NCBI RefSeq assembly: GCF_001875725.1
Contig: NZ_MLCQ01000029.1
Span: 1 to 64,000, forward strand
Reading direction: 5' to 3'
Source of the DNA: Corynebacterium sp. NML140438
Lineage (GTDB): Bacteria; Actinomycetota; Actinomycetes; Mycobacteriales; Mycobacteriaceae
Length of the DNA: 64,000 nt
Notes under the pieces: model-generated
What the model saw: the letters and a program-made list of their open reading frames with translations, nothing else
Database searches by the model: none
What the model was told of the DNA's origin: nothing
In this document: one piece after another, positions 15,178 through 24,631 of the stretch
How positions within the stretch are numbered: the first letter of the stretch is position 1
Layout of the letters: every line of letters begins with the position of its first letter
Program-made: the position numbers and the translations under genes

Positions 15178-15768
15178 TTGGACTGTACGTATGATGATGC
15201 TGCACGATTTATCGCAGCCGTACACACCACCCGCATAATCTTTGACGACTGGCTCAAACAACGCACCTACCGTCGCGATATCCCCCAAGGTCAAGTACCA
15301 ACATGGGTCAACGACACCCAGCAATGGTGGTACACCCACCGCAATGCACGTCGTGCACTGCGCAGGTTTGAAAAACTCATCCAAGACGACCAACTCTTTA
15401 TCTTCCTCGCCCCACCAGAGGGTGTGACACAAGATGTAAAGGCCACCACGAACCTGTTAGAAGGCGGGATAAACAAGCAGCTCAAAGACAAAGCCGGCCA
15501 ACACCGTGGCATGTTCGATGAGCATCAACGCATCACCATGGATTGGTGGCTCTACATGCACACGCAGGACCCGATACCGCCTCTTGCGCTTGCCCGGCAA
15601 CAAGACTTTGGACGCGTCGGCGAGAAGGTAGCACGAGCGGCGTGGGCCAGAGAAGAACTACAACGCCGCGGTCACCTGGATGGGCGGCCGAAAGAATTCG
15701 ATACCGGTATCGATAGTCAGTGGAACCCCAGCTTAGGCGTGAGAAAAGGGTGGGCCGGACGCAGCTAA
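15178..15768 (+). pseudogene. Transposase C-terminal part (IS1249-like)
   Basis: A 196-residue frame in which the first third is conserved transposase-like sequence (WWYTHRNARRALRRFEKLI, LFIFLAPPEG) and the rest, including MFDEHQRITMDWWLYMHTQD and AWAREELQRRG, resembles the C-terminal half of transposases of the IS1249 type common in corynebacteria. The N-terminal catalytic part is absent. The end region, from AACCCCAGCTTAGGCG onward, recurs at 50352-50417, showing that the same element family inserted twice. Family name is from memory. Confidence 0.65.
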
Positions 15769-15770
15769 AC

Positions 15771-15826
15771 ACACACAAAATGTCCCTTATCGCGACACGC
15801 CGTAAAAACACACAAAATGTCCCTTA
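15771..15826 (+). repeat. Direct repeat at the insertion-sequence end
   Basis: ACACACAAAATGTCCCTTA is present at 15771-15789 and again at 15808-15826. The outer copy is probably the element terminus and the inner one a subterminal repeat, or the second may come from a neighbouring copy. A degenerate version follows the second remnant near 50399-50417. Confidence 0.7.
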
Positions 15827-15861
15827 AGCCGACAAGCCAAAACGCCGCCAGTCCAGGAAAA

Positions 15862-15894
15862 AGGACGCCCACTTTGTATCAAAATGAGCGTCCT
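15862..15894 (-). terminator. Intrinsic terminator of ssrA
   Basis: On the minus strand, AGGACGC and GCGTCCT pair as a seven-base stem around a 19-base loop, followed by TTTTT. It begins 3 bases beyond the CCA end of the tmRNA. Confidence 0.8.
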
Positions 15895-15896
15895 CG

Positions 15897-16288
15897 TGGT
15901 GGAGCCGCCGGGAATTGAACCCGGGTCCTTCACCACCGCGCCAGGGCTTCTCCGTGCGCAGTTCGCGCACTGCCTCTGCTCGGCCCTCCGGATCAGGCAA
16001 ACATGTCCGGATGACGGGCCCAGTCAGTGAAAAATGTCCCTCCCGAAGCCCCACTGACAGGGCCGGAAGGCAAGCCCCCTAAGTCGACGCCAGGTACCGG
16101 GTCGGGGGCATCCCCGGCCTGACGGACACGCAGGTCGCTGAACCTTTCTAATTAGGCAGCGAGGGCGTAGTCACGCTGAGAGTTCTTCTCTGCGTTTATT
16201 GGTTGCTACGACGCTTACGGTGGTCTCTAGCCTGCACCGGCACGCTTCCCCTGGCTTAGTCGATGAAGTCGAAACCAGAATCGACCCC
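15897..16288 (-). ncRNA. ssrA: Transfer-messenger RNA
   Basis: The 3' end on the minus strand is the tRNA-like GGTTCAATTCCCGGCGGCTC followed by CACCA, so CCA is encoded. The 5' end GGGGTCG at 16288 can pair with the CGGCUCC of the acceptor stem. The internal reading frame encodes the proteolysis tag AEKNSQRDYALAA followed by TAA TTAG (16150-16200 region); the ending QRDYALAA is typical of corynebacteria and mycobacteria. The RNA rescues stalled ribosomes with SmpB, whose gene lies 0.7 kb away. The accessory block begins just beyond its 3' end. Confidence 0.95.
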
Positions 16289-16355
16289 TCGTACTACGGG
16301 AACCGTAGGAGCACCACTGTAGCCGACAATCGCGCTCCCGCGCAAGGGCCCCGAC

Positions 16356-17000
16356 TTAGGCGGTTGGGGTGATGCGCAGGAATTCGACGACGGCATCCGG
16401 GCCGGCATCGACGGCGAGGCGTGCGGCTTTCGCCACGGACTGTGGCGTCATCTTCGGGCCGTTTGTGTCGCCGTGGAGCATGTCGGTGTCGGTGCGCCCT
16501 GGGTGTAGGGAGGTCACACGCACGGAACCGGCTTCCTCTAGGCGAAGGGAGTCGGTGAAGCCGCGCAGGCCGAATTTTGAGGCGCAGTAGGCGGAGTTGC
16601 CGTCGATACCAAAGAAGCCGGCGCCGGAGTTGATGGTCAGGATGAGGCCGTTGCTGCGTCGCAGCGCGGGCAAGAGCGCTTTCGTGAGCAGCATCGGCGC
16701 GATCACGTTGACTTCCATGGTGCGGCGCAGGTCGGCCTCGGAAAGATCGGTGAGGCGGGCGGGCGTCATGACGCCTGCGGCGAGCACGAGCACGTCGAGC
16801 TCTTGAATGTTCGACGCAGCCTCCGCCATCGCAGCACTGTCGGTGAGGTCAACCTCGAAGGGCTCGGCGTTGGGCAGTGCGCTGACGACCTCGGAGGCGT
16901 CGCGGGAGGCGCCGACGTAGACGTGGTGGTCGCGGCCGAGTTCCTCCGCGATCGCACGACCGATACCGCGGGAGGCGCCTGTGACGAGTGCTTGCTTCAA
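16356..17000 (-). CDS. Short-chain dehydrogenase/reductase
   Basis: A 214-residue classical SDR. The cofactor motif TGASRGIG is at residues 7-14, an NNAG-like LVLAAGV near 75, the catalytic serine in ILTINSGAG near 125, and YCASK near 142. It is shorter than most (about 250), mainly at the C-terminus. It would act as a cytoplasmic NAD(P)-dependent oxidoreductase on an unknown alcohol or ketone. It lies 12 bases downstream of smpB in the same direction and may be co-transcribed. Confidence 0.88.
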   Translation of the reverse strand: MKQALVTGASRGIGRAIAEELGRDHHVYVGASRDASEVVSALPNAEPFEVDLTDSAAMAEAASNIQELDVLVLAAGVMTPARLTDLSEADLRRTMEVNVIAPMLLTKALLPALRRSNGLILTINSGAGFFGIDGNSAYCASKFGLRGFTDSLRLEEAGSVRVTSLHPGRTDTDMLHGDTNGPKMTPQSVAKAARLAVDAGPDAVVEFLRITPTA

Positions 17001-17012
17001 CCTGAAATCTCC

Positions 17013-17507
17013 TTAGGCCTTGATGCCTTTGAACTTCCTGCCAAGGTCACGAGCAATTTCGCGATCTTCGGTGCGGCGCCTGATGGCCTGGCGCTTGTCG
17101 TAGTCCTGCTTACCCTGCCCCAGACCGAGCTCGACTTTCGCACGACCGTCTTTGAGGTAGAGCGAGAGCGGGATGAGGGTGCGGTTGCCGTCGCGAAGTT
17201 TGCCCTGCAGGGAGTCGATTTCGCGGCGGTGCATGAGCAGCTTGCGAGTCCGGCGTGGAGGGTGGTTCGTCCAGTGCCCCTTCGAGTATTCGGGGATGTG
17301 CATGTTGCGCAGCCAGACCTCGCCGTTATCGATGGTGGCGAACGCCTCGACCAGGGACACCTTGCCTTCGCGCAGCGACTTGATCTCGGTGCCGACAAGC
17401 ACGATGCCGGTCTCCCAGGTGTCCAGGATGTTGTAGTCGTGCCGCGCTTTCCGGTTCGTCGCAAGGACCCCGGTGTTGCTCAGCTTCTGTTTCTTCTTCT
17501 TGCCCAT
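17013..17507 (-). CDS. smpB: SsrA-binding protein
   Basis: A 164-residue protein matching SmpB: NRKARHDYNILDTWETGIVL, then GTEIKSLREGKVSL, LRNMHIPEYSKGHW, HPPRRTRKLLMHRREID and a basic C-terminal tail DYDKRQAIRRR. SmpB binds tmRNA and places its tag codon in a stalled ribosome. The neighbouring ssrA and the ftsE-ftsX genes form the usual actinobacterial arrangement. Normal length, no anomaly. Confidence 0.96.
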   Translation of the reverse strand: MGKKKKQKLSNTGVLATNRKARHDYNILDTWETGIVLVGTEIKSLREGKVSLVEAFATIDNGEVWLRNMHIPEYSKGHWTNHPPRRTRKLLMHRREIDSLQGKLRDGNRTLIPLSLYLKDGRAKVELGLGQGKQDYDKRQAIRRRTEDREIARDLGRKFKGIKA

Positions 17508-17522
17508 AGGCGTTCCACCCTA

Positions 17523-18425
17523 CTACTTCCGCACGTAGCTGCGCAGTGCCACCTGAGCTGCGAGTGCACCGATGACGATGGCCCCGAGGCCGACGAGCGG
17601 CATCACCGTCATCACAGCAGAATCGGGGACGCGGGCAACGAGTTGGGAGGCGTAGAGGTCGCCGAGCATCGGGTCCACCAGCGAGCGCTTCCCCACCCAC
17701 GTCAGCACGGTGGCGAGCACCGCACCGACCAGCACGGAGAGCACGGCTTCCAGCACGAACGGGGCCTGAGTGAACCAGCGGGATGCACCGACCATGCGCA
17801 TAATCGCGATCTGTTCGCGACGGTTGTACGCGGCGAGCTGCACCATGTTCACAATCAGGAACAGCGCGGCCAGCGCCTGCGCGGCGGCGACGACGAAGGT
17901 CACGTTGCGGAAGGTGTCCATGGTGCCGGCGGCTTCGCGTACGGTGTCGGCTTGGTCGCTGACCATGGCAACTTGCGGCATGTCGCGGATGGCGTCGATA
18001 GGTGCGATGTCGGATGGGTCTTTGAGTCGCACGTGCAGTGCAGCGGGCAGCGCGTCCGGGGAGGTTTCGCGCACGAGGTCCGGCTCGGAATCCTGGAAGA
18101 GCTCCACGAAGCGCTCGTAGGACTGCTCGCGGGAGCGGAAGGTCACCTGTTCGACGCGGTCGTCGGCTTGCAGGGTGTCGCGGACCTCGCGGCAGGCCTC
18201 GGAGGAGCAGTCGTTGTCCTCGGCGGAAATGGTCTCGTCGAGCTCTACCATGACTTCAACGCGGTCGAGGTAGAGGTCCTTCGTCGCGCTCGTCGCCTGC
18301 GAAATCAGGATGCCTGCGCCGACGAGCACGAGCGAAAGCGCGGTGGTGATGATGAGCGCGATGGTCATCGTGAAGTTGCGCCCGAGGCCACGGAGGCCTT
18401 CGCGGAAAATGAAGTTCCAGTTCAT
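17523..18425 (-). CDS. ftsX: Cell division ABC transporter permease FtsX
   Basis: A 300-residue inner-membrane protein with the start NWNFIFREGLRGLGRNFTMT, one N-terminal membrane segment, a large extracellular domain (about 55-170, containing two cysteines in DNDCSSEACREV) and three C-terminal membrane segments. FtsX and FtsE regulate peptidoglycan hydrolases at the septum. It follows ftsE by two bases, so it is co-translated. Confidence 0.95.
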   Translation of the reverse strand: MNWNFIFREGLRGLGRNFTMTIALIITTALSLVLVGAGILISQATSATKDLYLDRVEVMVELDETISAEDNDCSSEACREVRDTLQADDRVEQVTFRSREQSYERFVELFQDSEPDLVRETSPDALPAALHVRLKDPSDIAPIDAIRDMPQVAMVSDQADTVREAAGTMDTFRNVTFVVAAAQALAALFLIVNMVQLAAYNRREQIAIMRMVGASRWFTQAPFVLEAVLSVLVGAVLATVLTWVGKRSLVDPMLGDLYASQLVARVPDSAVMTVMPLVGLGAIVIGALAAQVALRSYVRK

Positions 18426-18427
18426 GC

Positions 18428-19120
18428 TTATCCCCTCACGGTTCCGTAGACGCCGTTGGCGTCGTCGCGAACAAGTTTGCCCAGGTGCAGTTCCATGACG
18501 CGCTGGCGCATCTCGTTGACGGCGCGCGCGTTATGGGTAGACATTACGACGGTGGTACCCAGGCGGTTGATGCGCGCGAGCAACGCCATGATTTCGTCGG
18601 CGGTAGCGGGGTCGAGGTTGCCGGTGGGCTCGTCGGCGAGGACGAGTGGGGGCTTATCGACGAACGCTCGCGCGATTGCGACGCGTTGCTGCTCGCCGCC
18701 TGACAGTTCGTGTGGCATACGGTTCGCTTTCGCATCGAGGCCGACCAGCTCAAGGGCCTCCGGCACCAGCTTTGCGATGCGCTGCTTCTTCTTCCCGATC
18801 ACCTCGAGCGCGAACGCCACGTTGTCGTAGACGTTCAGCTTGGGGAGCAGCCTGAAGTCCTGGAAGACGTAGCCGATGGACTGGCGGAGCAGGTTCACCT
18901 TGCTGCCTTTGAGGGCGTTGACGTGGAAATCGTCGAAGTGGATGTCCCCCGAGGTCAGGTTTTCCTCACGGATCATCAGCTGCAGCAGCGTCGACTTTCC
19001 GGAACCGGACGGGCCGATGAGAAAGACGAAGTCGCCGTCGGCAATTTCGAATGAGACATCGTCGAGTGCTGGTCGTGTGGACGTCGGGTAGACCTTCGTC
19101 ACGTTGGAAAAAGTGATCAC
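18428..19120 (-). CDS. ftsE: Cell division ATP-binding protein FtsE
   Basis: A 230-residue ABC ATPase. Walker [10 protein letters not shown] is near residue 36, the signature [14 protein letters not shown] near 138, Walker [14 protein letters not shown] near 158 and the switch VVMSTHNA near 192, all as in FtsE. It partners FtsX to control septal cell-wall hydrolysis. It follows prfB by 22 bases in the same direction, the classical prfB-ftsE-ftsX-smpB order. Confidence 0.95.
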   Translation of the reverse strand: MITFSNVTKVYPTSTRPALDDVSFEIADGDFVFLIGPSGSGKSTLLQLMIREENLTSGDIHFDDFHVNALKGSKVNLLRQSIGYVFQDFRLLPKLNVYDNVAFALEVIGKKKQRIAKLVPEALELVGLDAKANRMPHELSGGEQQRVAIARAFVDKPPLVLADEPTGNLDPATADEIMALLARINRLGTTVVMSTHNARAVNEMRQRVMELHLGKLVRDDANGVYGTVRG

Positions 19121-19142
19121 CCGCTACACACTACTACTTCTG

Positions 19143-20246
19143 TTACTCCTGTGACTGGAGTTGCTCCATGCGCCAGCGGATACCGGACTCGAGAAAACCA
19201 TCTATATCGCCGTCGAGCACCTTTTGCGGGTCCCCTACCTCGTAGTTCGTGCGCAGGTCCTTCACCATCTGGTACGGGTGCAGCACATAGGAGCGCATCT
19301 GGTTGCCCCAGCTGGCGTTACCGCCGGCGCCAAGCGCGTCCATCTCGGCTTTTTCCTCCATCCGCTTCTTCTCCAGGAGCTTGGACTGCAGCACGTTGAG
19401 CGCGGACGCCTTGTTCTGGATCTGGGATTTCTCGTTCTGGCAGGTCACCACGATGCCGGTCGGGATGTGCGTGATGCGCACCGCAGAGTCCGTGGTGTTC
19501 ACCGACTGCCCGCCGGGGCCCGAGGAGCGGTACACGTCCACGCGAATCTCGCTGTCGGGGATTTCGATCGAGTCGGTGTGCTCTACGACCGGCAGCACCT
19601 CTACCTCGGCGAAGGAAGTTTGACGTCGCGCCTGGTTGTCGAACGGCGAGATGCGCACCAGGCGGTGCGCGCCCTGCTCGACGGAAAGCTGACCGTACAT
19701 ATACTCTCCGTGCACCACAAAGGTCGCCGATTTGATCCCGGCTTCCTCCGCGTAGGAAATGTCGTACACGTCCACCTTGTGGCCGTGCTTTTCCGCCCAG
19801 CGGATGTACATGCGCATGAGCATCTCCGCCCAGTCAGCAGCATCAACACCACCGGCACCGGAGCGGATGTTGACGACGGCCTCGCGCTCGTCGTACTCGC
19901 CCGACAGCATCGTCTGCACTTCCAAGGAATCGACGTCCGCTTCGAGCGAATCGAGCTCATCGTCGGCGAGCGAAGGATCGCCTTCCTCTTCGGCGAGTTC
20001 GTACATGACGGGGAGGTCGTCGATACGCGAGCGCAGGCTCGTGACCTTCTTCAGGCGAGCCTGGAAGCTGGAGAGCTCCGAGGTGACCTGCTGTGCGTGG
20101 GCGGGGTCGTCCCAGAGGCTCGGGTCGCCGGCTTGCTGCTCGAGTTCTTTGATGCGCAGGGCCATTTCGTCGAGGTCCATGACCTTTTCGATGGTGGTCA
20201 ATGTGGCGTCAATACGTTTCATTCGAGCGAGCGTCTCCGGTTGCAT
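19143..20246 (-). CDS. prfB: Peptide chain release factor 2
   Basis: A 367-residue product from the ATG at 20246, where the normal RF2 N-terminus [16 protein letters not shown] begins; a 42-codon upward extension is not conserved-looking. The peptidyl-tRNA hydrolysis motif is in [20 protein letters not shown] and the stop-codon reading region lies upstream of it. The protein terminates translation at UGA and UAA. The frame is continuous, so the autoregulatory +1 frameshift of many bacterial prfB genes is absent. It is divergent from the phosphatase gene, with 57 bases between the starts. Confidence 0.95.
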   Translation of the reverse strand: MQPETLARMKRIDATLTTIEKVMDLDEMALRIKELEQQAGDPSLWDDPAHAQQVTSELSSFQARLKKVTSLRSRIDDLPVMYELAEEEGDPSLADDELDSLEADVDSLEVQTMLSGEYDEREAVVNIRSGAGGVDAADWAEMLMRMYIRWAEKHGHKVDVYDISYAEEAGIKSATFVVHGEYMYGQLSVEQGAHRLVRISPFDNQARRQTSFAEVEVLPVVEHTDSIEIPDSEIRVDVYRSSGPGGQSVNTTDSAVRITHIPTGIVVTCQNEKSQIQNKASALNVLQSKLLEKKRMEEKAEMDALGAGGNASWGNQMRSYVLHPYQMVKDLRTNYEVGDPQKVLDGDIDGFLESGIRWRMEQLQSQE

Positions 20247-20303
20247 ACCGTCGAAGTCTAGACGACGCCCCACAAATTGCGCGCACAGCCCCATAATGGG
20301 TAC

Positions 20304-21116
20304 ATGACTTCTTTCATTGAGCAACATCAAGACTCTGATGACGCAACACTGGCCGCCGCATTGGTGGAGCATGCTGGCTCGCTTGCGCTGCGGATGCGGG
20401 AGGAAGGCCTTGCGACGGATTACAAGACCTCAATTTCTGATGTAGTGACGGAGGCTGACCGCGCCGCCGAGCGCTTCGTCGCGGAGACGCTCGCAGCCCT
20501 GCGCCCGGACGACGGCGTGCTCGGCGAAGAAGGTGCTGCCAAGCAGGGCACTTCTTCACGGACGTGGGTGATCGACCCGGTCGATGGCACGTTTAACTTC
20601 ACGCAGGGCTCGGACTACTTCTGCTCGGCGCTCGCGCTGGTGGAGGGCGACCCCTCGGACCCGGCGCGCATCCTGATTGGCGCGGTGCACCGCCCGGCGA
20701 TGCAGACGACGTGGCTTGCCCACGACGGCGTCGCGACGCGCAACGGCCAGCGCCTGCCTGACCTCGAGTCGGCGTCTCTGGCTTCGCAGGGGTTGGTGAC
20801 GTACCTGCACCCGACGTTCATGCGCGATGACGCCATCCGGAACGCGTGGTTGCGCGCGGTGCGCGACGCGGCGACGATCCGCATGTGGGGCGCGGGCTCC
20901 GTGGACCTGTCCAATATCGCCAGCGGCCAGCTGGGCGGCTGGCTGCAGCACTCCGTCGCCGATTGGGATTGGTTGCCGGGCAAGGCGCTCATCGAGGCTG
21001 TCGGTGGCGTGGCAAAGAAGGTGCCGGCTGGTGGGGTGACCTGGTGCGTTGCCGGAAACCCACAAATTGTGTCGGACATTGAAGCTAGGCTTACTGAGCA
21101 TGACGAATCTTTATGA
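20304..21116 (+). CDS. Inositol monophosphatase family protein
   Basis: A 270-residue protein from the ATG at 20304. The metal-binding motifs are GEEGAA (about 75), [18 protein letters not shown] (about 95) and the C-terminal [19 protein letters not shown] (about 220). The enzyme would hydrolyse a phosphate ester, perhaps inositol phosphate or a nucleotide such as PAP. The next gene, hisN, overlaps its end by 17 bases. Duplicated phosphatase genes of this family next to prfB occur in corynebacteria. Confidence 0.88.
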   Translation: MTSFIEQHQDSDDATLAAALVEHAGSLALRMREEGLATDYKTSISDVVTEADRAAERFVAETLAALRPDDGVLGEEGAAKQGTSSRTWVIDPVDGTFNFTQGSDYFCSALALVEGDPSDPARILIGAVHRPAMQTTWLAHDGVATRNGQRLPDLESASLASQGLVTYLHPTFMRDDAIRNAWLRAVRDAATIRMWGAGSVDLSNIASGQLGGWLQHSVADWDWLPGKALIEAVGGVAKKVPAGGVTWCVAGNPQIVSDIEARLTEHDESL

Positions 21117-21888
21117 CGATGACCTCGCCCTCGCCCTCGAACTCGCGGACGCTGCCGACGCGATCACGCTCGACCGCTTCGAGGCCTCCGACCTGAAGGT
21201 GAAGTCGAAGCCGGATATGACTCCGGTCTCCGACGCCGATGTTGCTGTCGAGGAGGTGCTGCGTGAGCGCCTCGCCGAGGCCCGCCCGGGCGACTCGATC
21301 GTTGGCGAAGAGTTTGGCGGGGAGACCGTCTTCGAGGGCCGCCAGTGGGTGATCGACCCGATCGACGGCACGAAGAACTTCGTCCGTGGTGTACCCGTGT
21401 GGGCGACGCTGATTTCGCTGCTTGTCGACGGCCAACCAGTCTTGGGCGTCGTTTCCGCCCCGGCGCTTGCGCGCCGCTGGTACGCGGCCCAAGGCTCCGG
21501 CGCGTGGCGGACGTTTAACAAGGGCAGCCTGAAGCGCCTCGAGGTCTCCCACGTGGGCGAGCTTGCGGACGCCTCCCTGGCAATGTCTTCACTTGAGGGC
21601 TGGAAGGCGCGCGGCCTGCAGGAGAACTTCATTGCGCTTTCCGAGCGCACCTGGCGCCTGCGCGGCTACGGGGATTTCTTCGGTTACTGCCTGGTGGCGG
21701 AGGGCGCCGTGGATATCGCCACGGAGCCGGAGGTGTCCGTGTGGGACCTCGCTGCCCTATCGGTCCTGGTCACGGAGGCGGGCGGCACGTTCAGCTCACT
21801 CGCCGGTGAGCCTGGCCCGCACGGCGGCGACGCGATCGCCACGAACGGGCTGCTGCACGACGCAGCGCGAAAGGTGATTGGCGCCTAA
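21100..21888 (+). CDS. hisN: Histidinol-phosphatase, HisN type
   Basis: A 262-residue inositol-phosphatase-fold protein from the ATG at 21100 inside the end of the upstream gene. Motifs: [10 protein letters not shown] (about 65), [20 protein letters not shown] (about 82) and [18 protein letters not shown] (about 208). Actinobacteria use this type for the penultimate step of histidine synthesis, L-histidinol phosphate to L-histidinol. Position beside prfB agrees with the corynebacterial hisN locus. The stop overlaps the convergent protease gene by four bases. Confidence 0.85.
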   Translation: MTNLYDDDLALALELADAADAITLDRFEASDLKVKSKPDMTPVSDADVAVEEVLRERLAEARPGDSIVGEEFGGETVFEGRQWVIDPIDGTKNFVRGVPVWATLISLLVDGQPVLGVVSAPALARRWYAAQGSGAWRTFNKGSLKRLEVSHVGELADASLAMSSLEGWKARGLQENFIALSERTWRLRGYGDFFGYCLVAEGAVDIATEPEVSVWDLAALSVLVTEAGGTFSSLAGEPGPHGGDAIATNGLLHDAARKVIGA

Positions 21889-22742
21889 GGCAGGCGGAAG
21901 CCGTTGTTCAGCGTGGACAGCACCGCGTCCAACCGGACGGCGCCCGTCGGCGCGTGAATCACGCCCTGCAGCGGGCTGTGGCACGAGACATCAAACGGTG
22001 CCGGGAGCACGCCGCCGTTCAGGATGCCGACCAGGCGGTCGCCCACCACCACAGGTGCACCTGAGTCGCCCTGCATGGCGCAGGTGTGGGAGATATTCAT
22101 GGACTCCCAGTCGTGCAGGGTCGCACCGCACGTCCAGCCGGAGGCCACGCCCTGCTTGCACACCACGTTGCCGGGTTTGACCGGCTTGCTGCCGAGGTGG
22201 TTGATACGGACACCGTTGTAGGAGCGGGTGACCTCCGCGTTCGAGCCCAGCTCGATCAGCGCGTAGTCGAGGTCGCGGTTGACGTCCACGATGGTGCCGG
22301 AGGGCCCGACCTGCCAGGAGTCAGCGGAGGTGACGGCGTCGCCAACCTCGCCGCAGTGCCCGGCGGTCAGGGCGTACTTGTGCCCCTTGTCGTCGTAGCC
22401 AGCCACGGCGACAGTGCACATTGATTCAGTGCCGTCCGTGCGCTTGACGTAGATCGGGGTGCTCGGCCCGTACAGCGAATTTCCTCGCGTGAGCGCCTGG
22501 TTCGATGCCTCCGGGATCCTTGGTGCGTCGTGGAAGGAACCAGGCACGCGGTGCAGCACATAGTCAGTCCAAGGTTTTCCGGCGAGGAGCTTCGAAGCGG
22601 CGTCGCTACGCCAGACGTAGTTCGGGTCGACGTTACCCTCGTACGCCGAGCGCACCTGCGCTTGCGCGGGCGACTCCATTCCCAACCCCGCGACCGCGAT
22701 TCCAACCCCAGCAACGAGCGCACAGACTCGGCGCAGCAACAT
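21885..22742 (-). CDS. Secreted trypsin-like serine protease
   Basis: A 285-residue protein from the ATG at 22742, giving a clear signal peptide ([21 protein letters not shown], cleavage near AQA-QV). The mature part has the S1 triad context: TAGHCG for histidine, DLDYALIEL for aspartate and [12 protein letters not shown] for serine. Four or more cysteines suggest disulfides. It would be exported and could process host or envelope proteins. It is transcribed away from the DUF418 gene, with convergent hisN on the other side. Confidence 0.88.
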   Translation of the reverse strand: MLLRRVCALVAGVGIAVAGLGMESPAQAQVRSAYEGNVDPNYVWRSDAASKLLAGKPWTDYVLHRVPGSFHDAPRIPEASNQALTRGNSLYGPSTPIYVKRTDGTESMCTVAVAGYDDKGHKYALTAGHCGEVGDAVTSADSWQVGPSGTIVDVNRDLDYALIELGSNAEVTRSYNGVRINHLGSKPVKPGNVVCKQGVASGWTCGATLHDWESMNISHTCAMQGDSGAPVVVGDRLVGILNGGVLPAPFDVSCHSPLQGVIHAPTGAVRLDAVLSTLNNGFRLP

Positions 22743-22914
22743 AGGCACCCTTCCACTCCAACCACAGACGTTTCTTGTGTAACACAATGCCACCTTTTGT
22801 CATGTTTTGCCCCATCGGCGCGGAAGCCCATGTACATTCGGGTGTTGCGACTGGCCAACAGGAGTTCCAGGCGGCGGTTGATGCGTACTGTCCCCTGCCG
22901 TACGCTTTGGTTTC

Positions 22915-24147
22915 ATGCGCAACGATCATCAACAGCAACGGCTCGTCGTCCCAGATATCGCACGGGGCCTCGCGCTGCTGGGCATCGCCGTCGCCAACGC
23001 GATTTCGTACTGGCTCACTCCCCTGAGCACGACCGTGGCAGGCGAGCACCCCGGCACGTTCGCGGACCAGGCGGCAACTCTTTTCGCGGCGATGTTCGTG
23101 CACGTTCGCGGCCTGCCGATGTTTTCGACGCTGCTCGGATTCGGCTTCGGACTGGTCGCGGCGAGTTTGGCGCGGAAGGGCTACCCATCGGGTGCTGCTA
23201 AGCGAGTGCTTGCGCGGCGCTACGGGTTCCTCGCACTGTTCGGCGTGGCACACATGTGGCTGCTGTTTAGTGGCGACATCATGTTGACCTACGGACTTAT
23301 CGGTGTGCTGATGGCGCTGCTCGTGAACGTTCGCTCCGGCGTGCTCTACATCATCTCCGGAACCATTTTGGGACTGTCGTGCCTCATATACACACTGATC
23401 GCCATTCTCTTCTTTGGCTCACCACTGGGCCTCATGGCGCCGGCGCCGGACACCAGCTCCTTTGCCGCGTACTTTGCGGATAACCAAGAATTCGCGTTCT
23501 ACATGACGCTCTCGCAGCCCCTCGTTGTGATCCAGCTGGGGGCGCTTTCCCTCATCGGCTTTGTGTGGGCGCGTGACGGCGTGCTCACCGACGTGAAGGA
23601 GCACGCGCGCACACTGTGGGTGTGGGTCGGGGTGGCCGTTGCGGTTGTTATTGCGATTGGTATCCCACTTGGTCTTGCACAGCTGGGCCTCCTTCCAGCG
23701 TCGACACCGACATTTTGGTCGATCATGAATCAGAGCTTCGGACTCCTCACCGGCCCCGGCATCCTGGCCGCGTTCGCGCTGGCGACGCAGCACTGGAACC
23801 AGCAGCCACCCCGCTGGACCATGCCGGTTATCGCGCTAGGAAAGCGCTCGATGTCTGGCTATCTCTTGCAGACGTTCGTGCTGCTTCCGACCGCGGTGCT
23901 CATCAGCTACGGCTGGCTGCCGGGCCTTGGCGAGTTCCGGCCGGTGCTGCTCGGAGCCGCGGTATGGTTACTGTCGGTAGTGCTTGCCGCCGCACTTGAA
24001 CACTTCGACAAGCAAGGTCCATTCGAGGCGCTTCACCGCCACCTCTCGTACGGCCGAACCGGCCGCATCGAGCCGTACCCAGATCCCGCGACCCGAAAGG
24101 CTCTCCCCCATGAACACGCACCGAATCCAAGTAGCACCGCTTTCTGA
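22915..24147 (+). CDS. DUF418 family membrane protein
   Basis: A 410-residue protein with about ten hydrophobic segments. It begins RLVVPDIARGLALLGIAVAN, a typical DUF418/heparan-alpha-glucosaminide-like start, and has the C-terminal LGKRSMSGYLLQTFV and VLLGAAVWLLSVVLAAALEH patterns. Such proteins are related to acyltransferases that modify surface or secreted molecules, but the substrate is unknown. Its end overlaps the following acetyltransferase start by 38 bases. Confidence 0.85.
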   Translation: MRNDHQQQRLVVPDIARGLALLGIAVANAISYWLTPLSTTVAGEHPGTFADQAATLFAAMFVHVRGLPMFSTLLGFGFGLVAASLARKGYPSGAAKRVLARRYGFLALFGVAHMWLLFSGDIMLTYGLIGVLMALLVNVRSGVLYIISGTILGLSCLIYTLIAILFFGSPLGLMAPAPDTSSFAAYFADNQEFAFYMTLSQPLVVIQLGALSLIGFVWARDGVLTDVKEHARTLWVWVGVAVAVVIAIGIPLGLAQLGLLPASTPTFWSIMNQSFGLLTGPGILAAFALATQHWNQQPPRWTMPVIALGKRSMSGYLLQTFVLLPTAVLISYGWLPGLGEFRPVLLGAAVWLLSVVLAAALEHFDKQGPFEALHRHLSYGRTGRIEPYPDPATRKALPHEHAPNPSSTAF

Positions 24148-24555
24148 ACTCACTTCACTCGAGGCGTTCGAGCTGTTCAAGCTTCGCGTCGACGTCTTCG
24201 TTGCCGAGCAGCACTCTCCCTACCGGGAGCTCGATGAGCAGGATGCGCACCCTGACACGCTACATCTGCTCGCGTGGAACGGTACTGATCTGGAGGGCTG
24301 CGCTCGCGTTTTCCCACCGAGGAAGGTTCTCAGTTCGGCAGGTTTATTGTTGCCCCGAGCGCCCGCGGCACGGGTCTTGGGCCGCGGATCGCGCAAACGG
24401 GTATCCAGCTCACGGAGCGCTGGCCGGGCGACCTGATCGTCGAGGCGCAGTCTGGCCTGGTCCCCTACTACGAGCAGTTTGGCCTTGTCGCAGAAGGCGA
24501 GGAGTTCCTTGATACTGGCGTCCCGCACCGTGTGATGCGTCTTCGCCGTTCATAA
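24110..24555 (+). pseudogene. GNAT acetyltransferase (ElaA type), one-base frameshift
   Basis: The start frame from 24110 gives FELFKLRVDVFVAEQHSPYR, then ELDEQDAHPDTLHLLAWNGT and CARVFP, as in ElaA-like N-acyltransferases. Near 24317 the frame must change by one base, after which FGRFIVAPSARGTGLGPRIA (acetyl-CoA binding), QTGIQLTERWPGDLIVEAQ and LVPYYEQFGL run to a stop at 24555. The total length is one base short of an intact gene, consistent with a single deletion or sequence error in a C-rich run. The unshifted reading would be non-functional. Confidence 0.85.
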
Positions 24556-24600
24556 ATGTTTTTCTAGCTTTTCCTAAGGTTTCGCGCTAATCTCATTCTG

Positions 24601-24620
24601 TCAGATAATTGATTGTTTGA
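24601..24620. promoter_or_regulatory. Imperfect palindrome ahead of the metal importer
   Basis: TCAGATAATTGATTGTTTGA is symmetric at 14 of 20 positions by my count and sits just before the ribosome site of the binding-protein gene. Its core AATTGATTGTTTGAA (to 24621) resembles 12 of 15 bases of the operator-like palindrome at 42872-42893. It could bind the ArsR-type regulator encoded at 27418. A weak DtxR-like match (11 of 19) at 24564-24582 is an alternative control. Confidence 0.4.
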
Positions 24621-24631
24621 AAGGATGCGTT

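Noticed and set aside
15096..15194. A 32-residue rightward frame (MNQHSLTPNARTPEPPSEAV)
   Set aside because: It has no clear ribosome site, overlaps the antirepressor fragment and leads into the transposase remnant; probably chance.
19143..20372. Programmed +1 frameshift in prfB
   Set aside because: The RF2 frame is continuous from MQPETLARM; no in-frame TGA with CTT context is present.
24564..24582. DtxR box upstream of the metal importer near urease
   Set aside because: CTAGCTTTTCCTAAGGTTT matches only 11 of 19 consensus positions; kept only as an alternative in the operator entry.
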